Shown here: positions 40,359 to 50,733 of the stretch, one piece after another
Position numbering within the stretch: position 1 is the stretch's first letter
Layout: every line of letters begins with the position of its first letter
Assembly: GCA_039105265.1 (NCBI GenBank)
Contig: JAPFFF010000017.1
Span: 1,736,001 to 1,800,000, forward strand
DNA length: 64,000 nt
DNA from: Tritrichomonas musculus
Taxonomy: Eukaryota > Parabasalia > Tritrichomonadida > Tritrichomonadidae
Reading direction: 5' to 3'
Position numbers and translations under genes: made by a program
Notes under the pieces: model-generated
What the model was told of the DNA's origin: nothing
The model's input: the letters and a program-made list of their open reading frames with translations, nothing else
The model's database searches: none

Positions 40359-43300
40359 TTATTTTTTGAATTTCACTGTGGCAACATATGTGAGGCAGGT
40401 TGTATCTTTATAAGTATGTTTGCCATTTTCATGAAATTCCGCAGAATTGATTGATTTAAAGAGAAGCTCATAGCAAGGTCTCGAAAGATGTACAAACATT
40501 GGAAGACCTTTCTTTTTCAAAAATTGAGCGACTCCAACAGGTTGTCCAAATACTTCAAAAGTTGGCCTTGGAATATCTAGAATTCCTGCAACAATAGGTC
40601 CACCAGTATGAACACCGATTTTAATATCAATATTTTGATTTTGTTCTTTTTTAACATCCCAAGCTGCACGAATCAAATCAAGTCCATATGACACTGTTTC
40701 TTTGGCGTGGTCTATCTGTTGAGGAGCATCATTAAATATTCCACCAACAACCATATAACAATCGCCAATATTTTTAATTTTAGTCAAAGTTGGCCTTTTC
40801 AGTAATAATTGATCAAAACGAGCAAAAAGCATGTTGAGTATTGACAAAACGCGATTTGGTGGTAAATTTCGACATAATGTATTAAATTCAACAATATCGG
40901 CGAAAAGAACAGTAACATTTTGAACAGTAAAAGAAATACTTTTCTCATATTTTTGAACTTGATTAGCAAGAGCTTTTGGAAGAATCTTTGAAAGAAGGTT
41001 ATCATATTTCTTTTTCTCTTCATTTATAAGTAAAGTATAATTGTTTGATTCTGTTGCATCTTTACATATCATTATAAAAATTCCATTTGATAACATCGAT
41101 GAAGCTTCCAAATAGATCACCCCTTTTGTTTCATCTTTGTAAGAAATAGATTTTACTTGATTTGCATTGATCGCATTAAATAAAGGATTAATATCGCCTA
41201 CAAATTTTTCTGATAAGAAGAACTTTTTGATTGATTTACCAATAATATCATTATAAACGTTATCACCAAAAATTCTTCTAACAGATTCATTTCGATTTTG
41301 AACCACCATATCTGAAAAGTTAGCATACATAATTGCATCAGGATGATTTTCGAAAACAAAATCGCAAAATTCTTCATCGCGATTAACCGAATCATTTCTC
41401 AATGATGAAAAATCGCCAGAAAGAAGTTTCATTATTTTAATATTTGACATTATATCTTCACTTTGGCAATGAAGTAATAAGCAAAGAACGGACCTAATAT
41501 GTCTTTCTATAGTATAAAGTTGAAAGAACATGCACATTTCTATCAAAAATGCAGCAACAAGCATTGCAATTATTCCTGAAATTTTAGCTGATTTTCCATC
41601 ATTCAAATTATCTGTAATTGTTGGTATGATAGAAATATGAACAGGATAGAAAAAGTTATTATAAAGAGGTGAAATTAATTCATTCCAAACGACTGAATAA
41701 ACAATATCGTTTGAATTTAATTTATCTGTTATATTTTGTTCATAAGGTAACATTGTATATAATAAAACTGGTTCTAATAATAAAAATGCCATATCAACAG
41801 GATAACATGAAAAGGCATCTTGAATTTTCGTTGGAATTGTTAAAGGATCATAACAATATTCTGTTAAATATTGTGAATTACGAACATCAGCCTCAAGACT
41901 AGCTAAAGGAGGCTGATCATCTGATAAATCGCCATATGATGAATAATGATAATACTCGCGGCTTTGATTAAGTTTTTGCTTTATTAAATTCATCAAAAAT
42001 GATAAATTTTGTGATTGAATTGCATATGGAGTAAATTTCAAGAGCGACTGTTGAAGGTTGTTCATTGCACCCATCATCATTGCATAAGAACCTAGAAAAT
42101 AATTGATATGAGGAGCTGATTCTTTTAATGTTGTATTTGCATTATTTACAATGTTAACAAATAAAATAACACAGCCAATAGCAAGAAGTATGATTAATAA
42201 AGTAAAAAAAGTTAATATAAAAATATCTGATAAGTAGCTATCTGAATATGAAATCGAATTAAAAATTTTTAATGTATTTTGTTCTTGATTATTCATTTCT
42301 TGATTATTGTTTTCATTTTGAAGGAAGCTGCTACTGTCATTACTAACACTTTTAGTTGTATTGTTAAGGTGCAGAAAGCTACTTCGACCTTGAATTATAC
42401 GATCTTGAAAATTTGTCTTTCGATATAGTTTGAACTTTTCAGCCAGTTTTGATACGGTGTTTTTGGGAAGTGAGAAAAGGCATTGATATGTTTCTTTTTT
42501 ATTACTATTAATAATAATCAATTCTACAATTAAAGATATGAAAAACACAAGAAACTCAAATATAATAATAACAATCAAACAAATGAATGAAATTTTCTTA
42601 TTTCTGTCATATACTTCATTAATATAATCCGTCATATATCCTAAAGCAAGAATTGTTGTTTCTGTTAAATTATATATATTATTTGCAGTATTTAAAAAGA
42701 TTGATGTATTTATAAGTGATGCATTAACAGTTCCATTATTAGATTCTAATATTTTCAAAAATGAACATTGTTGAACAATGAAATCCATTAATGCTGTTTG
42801 AATTGATAGATTATCTGACATACAAGAATCTGGAGAAACACAATAAATATAGCTTAATGCATTATTAAAAACTAATTCTTTGGCTCTTTGAATGTTAGCA
42901 TTTCCTTGTTTAAAGGCTTGAAATGAACTAAACTCTTGAACAGCATCTGCTGCTGACTGAACAATAAATCTAAGTTGTTCGACTGTATCCCAACTGTATC
43001 CAAATTGAACAGGTGGTGGCTTTGTTATATTTTCAATGACAGAAAAAACTCCAAGTTTTTCAGCCATTGCCCTCATCGAAAAAGTCACAATTTGATATAA
43101 GTATGAACGAATTAGTGAGATTGCAGATAAGAATCCAAGTGGGCTCTTTAAATCATCATAGTATATATCTAAGTAAATTAATCCAAATAAGCAAGGAACA
43201 AAGAAAAAGACAAAAAGGAAAATAATTCGTATGATTTCTGTACGTCGAACAGCAGGAATTGCTAATTCTTCAATTCGATTTCTAAGATTAGAAAGTTGAT

Positions 43301-45164
43301 CAACTTCATTAAGATCTTGGGTTACTCTAAAATCTGATGATTCTTGAAATGAAGATGATTGAATCATAGCGCCTGAATCTGACATTGTGCTTATATTGTT
43401 ATTACCATTGAGAGATGTTTTTATGTTATCAGGAAGTAACTTAAAAGTAGAAAGACCAAATTCATGAGCTTGGTCTTTAATAATTACGTTGCCGAGTCTC
43501 AATCTTCTATATTTCTCATTCATTTCAAATGCAAATCGAAAGTCAGCTTTAATATCTGATAAAAATTTAGCATATGCTTGAATTGCATAACGATTGTTTG
43601 GAAATTGTCTTATTAAGTGCTTATAATCTGCATCTGTTTGTTCAATTTCTTTTATTGCTCTTTTAGTAGAGCTTTCGATATCTCCAATATTTCCTTGAAT
43701 AACAATATCCCAAACATGAAGGATTTTATGTTTAATTGTATCACAATGACTTGAAATCCGATTTAATCTCGCTTTTAATTGACTTCCTAAATCAGTCTCT
43801 CTTGATCGGATGATCCCAAGAGTTTGTTCTTTAATGCAACGAATAGTCGGTCCATTTAACTTATTTAAAGAAACGTTAAAATATATCCAAACAAGTCTTT
43901 TTGTCTGCTCAAGATAAATCGCAATGAATTTAGCAAAAGCAAAATTTATGATTGGATCAGGTTTCCAACGTTCAATTGCATGAGAAAAAATTTTTAAATC
44001 AACACAAATTGGATGTGCATAAGTGAATCCTGTTAAGCATAAAAATAAAAAGTAATTTTTGGATCTAACAACCTCAATAAATTTGGACATTTCTTCAGGA
44101 AAAGAATCCAGTACATTTAGTAATTTCAAACGATAGCTTTTTAAAATTAAAAATGATATAAATGTCAAAAAAACAAATAGAATAGCAAATGCAAAAATGA
44201 AAATAAGTTCGCCTTTTTTCTTGAGTGCAGTGCATATCAAAGTTAGAAGAGTAAAAATGGCGCCAGTGATTGAAGATGCTAAAACTACAACAGAAGTATG
44301 GAGGTAAACAAATCCACCTTGATAAAAAATTGACATAATAGAAATTAAATAAAAAATAAAGGTAAGGCATAAAACAACTATTGTAACAATTTGACTTGCG
44401 TCGGAACCAAATCCAATACAAGAAGTTATTAATATCGTCGTTAGAAAAATCTGATTTGTTGGAGCAGATGTTAATGACATTAATGAAGTTGGGCGAAAAA
44501 TCATGCTTTTACTTGTGATTTCAAAAACAAGACTACAATGAGTAATCATTATAATAAAAACAACTGCCATTATTATCGAAAAACCAACAACAGACCGATT
44601 AAACTCGCCAAAAATGAGATCGCTTAAAAAATCAAATACCTGGTATAATGCAATTGGATGTAGAAAATACCCAAAAGTCGAAAAATCAAAAGCTATGTAT
44701 TGTGTAATTATATTTGGCAACTTTGCATTTCTCTTGAAATAAAATGAAGCAAAACATAAAATTATAAATAAAAAAAGCCTCAATCCAATAAAAATGTATA
44801 AGTAAATAAAGCCAACTGATTCCTTAACTGAAGGTGGAATCACCAAGAAAAAAAATGAAATAACATCAACAGTTATATGCTGAACTGAGCCTTTGACCCA
44901 AAAATTTGTATAAGAAACTAATAGAGATGGACCTAAAAATTGTAAAATTCTAAGGACATCCATAAGATGATGAATAAATGTAAAGCGAGGTGAAACACTA
45001 TAAACATAATTGAATAATTGAATGAGGTCGCCACGAAATTTTTTTATAAAACTTTGATGTAATAAATCGCCATAGCGTTCAAAAGAATTTGAATTAAATG
45101 AGTCGTGAGTTAAAGATCCATTGGAAACAGGAAGGTTCTGTGCTCCATATGAACTGTCAGTCAT
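40359..45164 (-). CDS. Large multi-pass class III nucleotide cyclase with PAS domain
   Basis: A 1,601-residue membrane protein of the trichomonad adenylate/guanylate cyclase type. The first 400 residues hold about ten hydrophobic segments, and further ones lie near 690-720, 930-960, 1040-1065 and 1180-1200. A PAS-like sensor domain occupies about 1265-1370 (NHPDAIMYANFSDMVVQNR). The cyclase domain follows at about 1400-1590, with the metal-binding motif VLFADIVEF, then KIKNIGDCYMVVGG and IGVHTGGPIVAG. In the region where active cyclases usually have V-N-x-A-x-R, this protein reads PVGVAQFLKKKG, so the usual Asn and Arg are not obvious. It would make cAMP or cGMP in response to membrane and PAS input, if active. 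Its start is the ATG at 45162-45164. Confidence 0.92.
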   Translation of the reverse strand: MTDSSYGAQNLPVSNGSLTHDSFNSNSFERYGDLLHQSFIKKFRGDLIQLFNYVYSVSPRFTFIHHLMDVLRILQFLGPSLLVSYTNFWVKGSVQHITVDVISFFFLVIPPSVKESVGFIYLYIFIGLRLFLFIILCFASFYFKRNAKLPNIITQYIAFDFSTFGYFLHPIALYQVFDFLSDLIFGEFNRSVVGFSIIMAVVFIIMITHCSLVFEITSKSMIFRPTSLMSLTSAPTNQIFLTTILITSCIGFGSDASQIVTIVVLCLTFIFYLISIMSIFYQGGFVYLHTSVVVLASSITGAIFTLLTLICTALKKKGELIFIFAFAILFVFLTFISFLILKSYRLKLLNVLDSFPEEMSKFIEVVRSKNYFLFLCLTGFTYAHPICVDLKIFSHAIERWKPDPIINFAFAKFIAIYLEQTKRLVWIYFNVSLNKLNGPTIRCIKEQTLGIIRSRETDLGSQLKARLNRISSHCDTIKHKILHVWDIVIQGNIGDIESSTKRAIKEIEQTDADYKHLIRQFPNNRYAIQAYAKFLSDIKADFRFAFEMNEKYRRLRLGNVIIKDQAHEFGLSTFKLLPDNIKTSLNGNNNISTMSDSGAMIQSSSFQESSDFRVTQDLNEVDQLSNLRNRIEELAIPAVRRTEIIRIIFLFVFFFVPCLFGLIYLDIYYDDLKSPLGFLSAISLIRSYLYQIVTFSMRAMAEKLGVFSVIENITKPPPVQFGYSWDTVEQLRFIVQSAADAVQEFSSFQAFKQGNANIQRAKELVFNNALSYIYCVSPDSCMSDNLSIQTALMDFIVQQCSFLKILESNNGTVNASLINTSIFLNTANNIYNLTETTILALGYMTDYINEVYDRNKKISFICLIVIIIFEFLVFFISLIVELIIINSNKKETYQCLFSLPKNTVSKLAEKFKLYRKTNFQDRIIQGRSSFLHLNNTTKSVSNDSSSFLQNENNNQEMNNQEQNTLKIFNSISYSDSYLSDIFILTFFTLLIILLAIGCVILFVNIVNNANTTLKESAPHINYFLGSYAMMMGAMNNLQQSLLKFTPYAIQSQNLSFLMNLIKQKLNQSREYYHYSSYGDLSDDQPPLASLEADVRNSQYLTEYCYDPLTIPTKIQDAFSCYPVDMAFLLLEPVLLYTMLPYEQNITDKLNSNDIVYSVVWNELISPLYNNFFYPVHISIIPTITDNLNDGKSAKISGIIAMLVAAFLIEMCMFFQLYTIERHIRSVLCLLLHCQSEDIMSNIKIMKLLSGDFSSLRNDSVNRDEEFCDFVFENHPDAIMYANFSDMVVQNRNESVRRIFGDNVYNDIIGKSIKKFFLSEKFVGDINPLFNAINANQVKSISYKDETKGVIYLEASSMLSNGIFIMICKDATESNNYTLLINEEKKKYDNLLSKILPKALANQVQKYEKSISFTVQNVTVLFADIVEFNTLCRNLPPNRVLSILNMLFARFDQLLLKRPTLTKIKNIGDCYMVVGGIFNDAPQQIDHAKETVSYGLDLIRAAWDVKKEQNQNIDIKIGVHTGGPIVAGILDIPRPTFEVFGQPVGVAQFLKKKGLPMFVHLSRPCYELLFKSINSAEFHENGKHTYKDTTCLTYVATVKFKK

Positions 45165-45649
45165 GAAAATTTTGGAATTATTAACGATTTAATTTTATTT
45201 TGATTATTTCAAAATTTGGTTATGATAATCACTTTTTGATAAAACTAAATTTATCAAAAATATTGAAAAATTATTTCTCATAAAAACGATTTTTTCTCCC
45301 CCATACAATTAAAATAATCTAGGCCTTCATTTTTAGACCTTTGGACATTGATATTTTTTGGTCTATTAGACCAGCTAAATATACATTGAAATAAAAACAT
45401 AAAATTTTTACATAAAATTAAGGGTGCACTCTAAACGGTCGCGATAAAAAATGGTTTTATCAGAGGTATAGAATTAAACTTTTTCAATGGGTTTTATTAA
45501 AATTTAAAGCATCGGTATCTTTATTAATATCCTATAAATATAAATAATAATAACTTCATAATTATATTTAATTCATATTATAAATATTAATTTTTATAAA
45601 TAAGCATTTTTATCATTAAGCAAAAAGATTACATTATAACTCAAAATTG
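45165..45649. other. Intergenic spacer, no gene seen
   Basis: AT-rich DNA upstream of the cyclase gene. The small palindromic phrase TTGGTCTATTAGACCA near 45358 is the only structure I noticed. Confidence 0.45.
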
Positions 45650-45765
45650 CAGGGATACCATACGGGCACGGGCACGAGTACTTTACCCGGAAAAACTAAA
45701 ATTTCGGGCAGAAAAGGGCAAATACGGGCATCTACTTTTGCCCGAAGTTTTAAAGGAGTTATTTT
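45650..45765 (+). mobile_element. Lone hAT-like transposon terminus
   Basis: CAGGGATACCATACGGGCAC followed by repeated CGGGCA motifs (TTTCGGGCAG, TACGGGCATC, TTTTGCCCG) matches the general form of hAT ends of the CAGGG...GGGC-rich kind. No partner end was found up to the window edge, so this is a remnant or a chance likeness. Its composition is distinct from the AT-rich DNA to its left. Confidence 0.4.
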
Positions 45766-46139
45766 AAACTAGATTCTCCAGTATTGGATTCGCATGTGAA
45801 ACTCGTTAAAAGTGATTAAAGTTGGTATTGGTTAGTGTTGTCGATAATGTAAGTGTTAATGTATTCGTTCATATATCCGATAATGTTATCTCTTATCTAG
45901 TTTTGGTATTGTCGATTAATATCCGTGAATGTGTGTGTGTGTATGTGTATGCGTGTGTGTATATGTTCGATGAACCATCCAATTATACTCATCATCGACC
46001 AAAAATAGATGGACCGTATGTGGTTCATCGTTAAGAGATGAATCGTTATATGATGGTCGAAATGTATCGAAAATGGATCAAAATCGACTTGTTACTAAAA
46101 GGGGGAGACATCGGGTCAATTTTAACCCATTAACCAATG

Positions 46140-47425
46140 ATGTGATTCATGAGTGTTTCTGATCGATTTCGATAAGATGTAATCGACAAGATGTATCCGA
46201 TAAGATGTGTTCGATGATGTGTACTAGATGTGATGATGTATTCGATAAGATGTATCCGCATATGATGATGTATCTGCATATGATGTGTTCGATAAGATAT
46301 ATTCGCGTGTGATGTATCTGTATATGATGTATCCGATGATGTGTACTCGATAAGATGTATCCGCATGTGATGATGTATTCGATAAGATATATCCACATAT
46401 GTTGCATCTGTATATGATGTATCCGATAATGATGTACTCGCGTATGATGTACTAGATAATGATGTACTCGATAATGTGTACTCGACCAGATATATTCGAT
46501 AATGATGTACTCGATAATGATGTACTCGATAATGATGTACTCGATAAGTTGTGATCGATATGATGTATCTGTATATGATGTACTCGATAAGTTATATCCG
46601 CATATGTTGTATATGACGTACTCGTTAATGTGTACTCGACCAGATATATCCGCATGTGATGATGTATCCGCATGTGATGTATCCGCATGTGATGCATTCG
46701 CATATGATATATCCGCATATGTTGTAATCGAATAAGATGTATCCGCATATGTTGTATCTGTATATGATGTATCCGCATATGATGTGATCGATAAGATGTA
46801 TCCGCATATGTTACATATGTATATGATGTGTCCGCTTGTGTTGTACCCGAATAAGTTGTATCCGCATATGTTGCATCTGTATATGATGTATCCGCATGTG
46901 TTGTACTCGAATAAGTTGTATCCGTATATGGTTCGTCGTTAAGAGATGAATCGTTATATAATGGTCTAAATGGATCAAAAACGTATCAAAATCGTATCGA
47001 AATCGACTTGTTAATAAAAGGGGAACATATCGGGTTAATTTTAACCCATTAACCAACGAAGTGATTCATGAGTGTTTCTGATCGATTTCACGTATGTTGT
47101 GATCGATATGATGTATCCGCATATGATGTGTTCGATAATGATGATGTAATCGTCGTGATGTATCCGCATATGTTGTATCTGTCTATGATGTATCCGCATA
47201 TATTGTATCTGTATATGATGTATCCGCATATGTTGTGATCGATAAGTTATATCCGCATATGATGTATCCGCATAAGATGTAATAGATAATGATGTATCTG
47301 TTTATGTTGTATCTGTATATGATGTATCCGATAAGTTATATCCGCATGTGATGTATCCACATAAGATATATCCGCATATGTTGTGATCGATAATGATGTA
47401 TCTGTATATGATGAACCATCCGCAT
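46140..47425. repeat. Minisatellite of GATGTATCCGCATATG-like units with an internal 160-bp duplication
   Basis: Dozens of 14-20 bp units alternate between types such as GATGTATCCGCATAT, GATGTACTCGATAAT and GATGTATCTGTATAT. A roughly 160-bp non-repeat passage (GTTCATCGTTAAGAGATGAAT... through CATGAGTGTTTCTGATCGATT) precedes the array at about 46021-46170 and recurs at about 46928-47088, so block duplication has also occurred. All open frames here follow the repeat and are not genes. Confidence 0.9.
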
Positions 47426-47489
47426 ATATTTGTATTCGATTCGACTGTTACCGATCAAAAATAGATATGTTACCAATGAAGTGATTCAC

Positions 47490-47849
47490 TTAGTATTTGG
47501 ATTGTATTCTAGTGACATACTTAAATGTTTTGGTATGTGGATCATAGTATCTGGACTTGTATGTGTATGTGTCACTCTCTTCTGGTTTGGCAGTACTCTG
47601 TTGTGGAACTGTTCGTGATACATTGCAGAGTTTACCATTACGTTTGGTGAATCGTTTTGTCGATTGTGGTATATCTTCATTAAGTGTTCTACTGTCGAAC
47701 TTACTAGCATTTGGATTACGACGAAACAGGGTGTTGAGGGTCTTGTAATCTTGTTTGGTTGTTAACTCGGTGATAGCTCGTTTAAGTAATGATAAGTCAT
47801 CTGTTGTGTATAACTCTTCGAGTTGGTTGTGATGGATTCTTGGTCTTAC
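47490..47849 (-). pseudogene. Coding remnant 1 of an unidentified element
   Basis: The minus strand reads open for 119 codons with protein-like composition (LEELYTTDDLSLLKRAI, FRRNPNASKFDSRTLNED) and no start codon. It lies in element debris beside the minisatellite. I cannot name the family. It looks like an old fragment. Confidence 0.5.
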
Positions 47850-47907
47850 TCATTTCTATAGAATTAAACTCACACGTTTATCACACAAAAACAATACTAT
47901 ATTCACA

Positions 47908-48138
47908 TTATAACACGAACGATACTAGCTTTCGTTTAGCAACTGGATGTCTCTTTTCGATACCGGTAACAACTTTAAACACACTCTCCCGATCTTTCAA
48001 TATATCATCCATCCACTTGTTGGACTTGCATTCGACGATATTGTCATTAATCCGACATTTAAGTAAGTGCGTACACTTCCAATCGTAACAATCTAGTACT
48101 TCGACGACATCACCTTCTTTAACTATCTTGAAGTTTAT
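47908..48138 (-). pseudogene. Coding remnant 2 of an unidentified element
   Basis: The minus strand reads open for 76 codons without a start: EGDVVEVLDCYDWKCTHLL, VECKSNKWMDDILKD. The strand-rich opening with GDVVEVL recalls the small barrel domains at integrase C-termini, but the match is weak. It lies just upstream of remnant 1 on the same strand and may come from the same old element. Confidence 0.45.
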
Positions 48139-48294
48139 TCAAAACCATAAAAGTTGGCTAATTCGGTACATTTCAATATTAATAAAGTATCATTTATTAT
48201 TTTTCGTAGTTTATTTGTGAGCTGTGTAATTCACTTTTTATGAGCTGACACTTTTTATTGTAAAGTGACAAAACAAAATAATGTAAAAACTTTT

Positions 48295-48597
48295 TTATTC
48301 TATTATCTTATGATTTTCATCAAACATTCTATATTTAGGAGCTTCTTTTTCTTTTTTATAATCATAATCATTATTATATTTTAATAATGCTGCTCTACTA
48401 AATCTAGCATATCTACAACCTGTATATTCGTTTCTATCATCTAATACTTCTACTATTACACGTCCATACGTATCACATGTTCTAATATATTTAGAAGAAT
48501 CAAAAATTTGTTGTGTTTCACGTGATGTATAGATAGGGGTTCTAAGTGTATATTGTTTATATTGTGTTATTATTTTTAAATCTGATGGTGTATTCAT
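48295..48597 (-). CDS. Small protein of Polinton B, function unknown (100 aa)
   Basis: A 100-residue protein of balanced composition (TCDTYGRVIVEVLDDRNEYT, CRYARFSRAALLKY) with predicted strands, followed by a charged C-terminus. I recognise no family. ATG at 48595-48597, preceded by a T-rich leader like other genes of this element. It is the leftmost gene of the element in this window. Confidence 0.55.
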   Translation of the reverse strand: MNTPSDLKIITQYKQYTLRTPIYTSRETQQIFDSSKYIRTCDTYGRVIVEVLDDRNEYTGCRYARFSRAALLKYNNDYDYKKEKEAPKYRMFDENHKIIE

Positions 48598-48680
48598 TTG
48601 TGTAAAATAGAATAAAAAAAATTAAGAGAAATAATAAAAGCGTGATAATTAAATGAGTTCTTGATGTCCCCTAGCGAGCA

Positions 48681-48701
48681 AAGCTCATCGTAGATGAGCT
48701 T
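48681..48701. other. Perfect 9-bp-stem hairpin in GC-richer spacer
   Basis: Arms AAGCTCATC and GATGAGCTT around the loop GTA. It sits in a 170-bp spacer with higher G+C than its surroundings and lies between leftward and rightward gene blocks. A terminator or replication-linked structure is possible. Confidence 0.5.
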
Positions 48702-49059
48702 GTAGCGAAGCGGGGTAGGCTGGGCGAAAGTAGAGAGCACAGCAGTAGTATATAGGGGGCTTTTGGGCAGGGGATAAAAAATGACCCCCTCGTCATAGGA
48801 TTTACAGACCTCTATCATCGGCGCCATGACTCAAAAAATCGCCACTTTTTCAAAATTAGCCTCCCATTTCATTCAAAAATCGGGTAGACACTTTTGAATC
48901 TTCATCTTTGAATTTACATCTTTGAACTTGTTTAGTAGTATATATCAGTCGGTTTCCGTCGGGCTAAAGCCCACCGTCAACACGACTAATGAACAAAAAT
49001 AACACAACTCAAAAAATCGAACTTTCAAAGATTTTTTATTTTTTTATCAGCAATTTATA

Positions 49060-49266
49060 ATGTCAAACCAAGCCGAAACATTAAGCATCCTCATTAATAG
49101 AATCAACAAAAAGCTAAAAGGATGGAGACCCGCTTTAAAATACCTCTACGATAATGATAATGTCATAGATGAAGTACTAAAAGAGATAAATCACTTTATT
49201 GAACAACTAAAGAAATTCAACGGTCCTATTGAATTAATTGCTGAACTTGAAGAACTCATTTATTAG
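49060..49266 (+). CDS. Small helical protein of Polinton B (68 aa)
   Basis: A 68-residue, strongly helical protein (LSILINRINKKLKGWRPALK, VLKEINHFIEQLKKF) with alternating hydrophobic and charged residues, possibly a coiled coil. It has no known family. The ATG follows a TTTTTTATTTTTTTATC leader resembling that of the KilA-N gene. Confidence 0.55.
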   Translation: MSNQAETLSILINRINKKLKGWRPALKYLYDNDNVIDEVLKEINHFIEQLKKFNGPIELIAELEELIY

Positions 49267-49300
49267 ACAATTCATTTAATTCTTTCTCAAGCTGATGAAC

Positions 49301-49310
49301 TTTATTTTTG
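49301..49310 (+). promoter_or_regulatory. TTTATTTTTG motif before the gene at 49343
   Basis: It lies 33 bp before the ATG. Similar T-rich motifs with a central A precede several genes of this element at 20-40 bp, which suggests an element-specific promoter. Confidence 0.4.
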
Positions 49311-49342
49311 TTTTTTTTGTTTTTTAATTTCATGATAAAGAT

Positions 49343-49798
49343 ATGTCAACACCAAAGGTTTATGATTACATTAATTCACTTATTGAAATGTTGGATGAAT
49401 CAGAGAAGTTCAAACAATGTGATTTCTCAATTCTGTGTGATAAATATCCAATACCTTGTGGAAAAGCTGCATATAAATCTAAAGTGGTATACATATCATT
49501 GAAGAACAAAGATAATGAATTCAAACGATTATATTATGATAAGATTGTTGAACTCGGGCTCGAATACATAACACTTACATCAAATGTTAGAAGAAGAATA
49601 TCAACAACATCCATTGAATTCTTCGTTGAAGGTTCAAATGAAGAGCAATCATTTAAAGAATACAAGTATTATAATTACAGTATCAGGAAAGTTAATGATA
49701 AGAAAACAAAAGAACTCATTGAACAGATGAGACAAAAATATAATATCAATACACCACAGTTGTTTGTAGGTGTTCAACAACAAATTGTATTAGATTAA
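49343..49798 (+). CDS. Protein of Polinton B, function unknown (151 aa)
   Basis: A 151-residue protein with helical ends (KVYDYINSLIEMLDES; KELIEQMRQKYNINTPQ) and a strand-rich middle (IEFFVEGSNEEQS). I recognise no family. Its stop overlaps the end of the convergent ATPase gene by four bases, the tight packing usual in such elements. Confidence 0.65.
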   Translation: MSTPKVYDYINSLIEMLDESEKFKQCDFSILCDKYPIPCGKAAYKSKVVYISLKNKDNEFKRLYYDKIVELGLEYITLTSNVRRRISTTSIEFFVEGSNEEQSFKEYKYYNYSIRKVNDKKTKELIEQMRQKYNINTPQLFVGVQQQIVLD

Positions 49799-50709
49799 TG
49801 AATCTCAATTGTGTTTGTTCTCGTATTGACCAAAACGAATTGATGACCTGATAAGTCTTTATATTTTTGCCATAAATGTTCAAACTCAATTGACATTGGA
49901 ACTTGATGATATACATAACTCAACTTTTGACGAGAATAACCACTAAAGATAAAGAATGATGTTGCATTATTCTTGTAATCTGTTTTGATTGCTTTGAAGA
50001 ACTGAATATTAATATATACGATTGAATGTTTATGTCGAAGTTGTGAAACATAATTAGTAAAGTAATCAGTCTTTAAAATTAATGAACGACTTGCATCTTC
50101 ACAAAGAATGATTGTGTTTAATGGTTCATTTGGTTGACCTAACTTATTGATATGAAGAAACTCAAACATATCGTTTAAGGTCTTTTCATTGATTACTATT
50201 TTTGGAGTCGAACTATATTTATCATATAGCTCTTTATATAAATCAAGTTGTTTAAGATATTCTTCAGCGTTTGAATCACTAATAACTTTGATTGGTAGTT
50301 GTATCAATTCACGTTGTGCTATAAATGTTGCATCATTGATTGTACCGCTCTTAGATATATAAACGATTAAATGAAAGTTAGCGTTCTTTAATCTTGACAT
50401 TTGAATGATATCTCTTAAAACAACATGGCTCTTTCCTCTTCCTTGATTTCCGACAAGTATGTTCAATGAATTGTAATGTGCATAGATGCCGTTCGCGATC
50501 GGTCTGATTGATTCATTCTTTATTTTTGATTCATTGCGTTGATAAGCTTTGTTCATCTCATCATCAATGTTAAATGTTGTTTCATTAACTGTTGGCTTGA
50601 ATGATTCATATTCAAATGCAAAGCTCATTTGGTCATCATCATAATCAGAGCTATTAGAAAATAAAACCTCTTTATAATTAAACTGTGTGGGTTTCATGAA
50701 ACGTTTCAT
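49795..50709 (-). CDS. Packaging-type ATPase of Polinton B
   Basis: A 304-residue P-loop ATPase: Walker A GNQGRGKS near residue 80, Walker B TIILCEDA near 170, a sensor-like stretch IVYINIQFFKA, and a SGYSRQKLSYVY segment shared in form with the ATPase of Polinton A. The N-terminal 60 residues are a divergent, partly disordered extension. The likely role is DNA packaging into the particle. A second in-frame ATG four codons in (50697) is an alternative start. A 43-codon membrane protein gene lies immediately upstream on the same strand. Confidence 0.85.
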   Translation of the reverse strand: MKRFMKPTQFNYKEVLFSNSSDYDDDQMSFAFEYESFKPTVNETTFNIDDEMNKAYQRNESKIKNESIRPIANGIYAHYNSLNILVGNQGRGKSHVVLRDIIQMSRLKNANFHLIVYISKSGTINDATFIAQRELIQLPIKVISDSNAEEYLKQLDLYKELYDKYSSTPKIVINEKTLNDMFEFLHINKLGQPNEPLNTIILCEDASRSLILKTDYFTNYVSQLRHKHSIVYINIQFFKAIKTDYKNNATSFFIFSGYSRQKLSYVYHQVPMSIEFEHLWQKYKDLSGHQFVLVNTRTNTIEIH

Positions 50710-50733
50710 TTCTTTAGTTTTCGTTAAAGCTCT

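Noticed and set aside
46130-47229. Several frames rich in His, Ile and Met
   Set aside because: They follow the minisatellite period and have no protein-like composition.
48594-48827. 77-codon minus-strand frame upstream of the gene at 48295
   Set aside because: It crosses a GC-richer hairpin spacer and has no conserved-looking features; I treat it as spacer.
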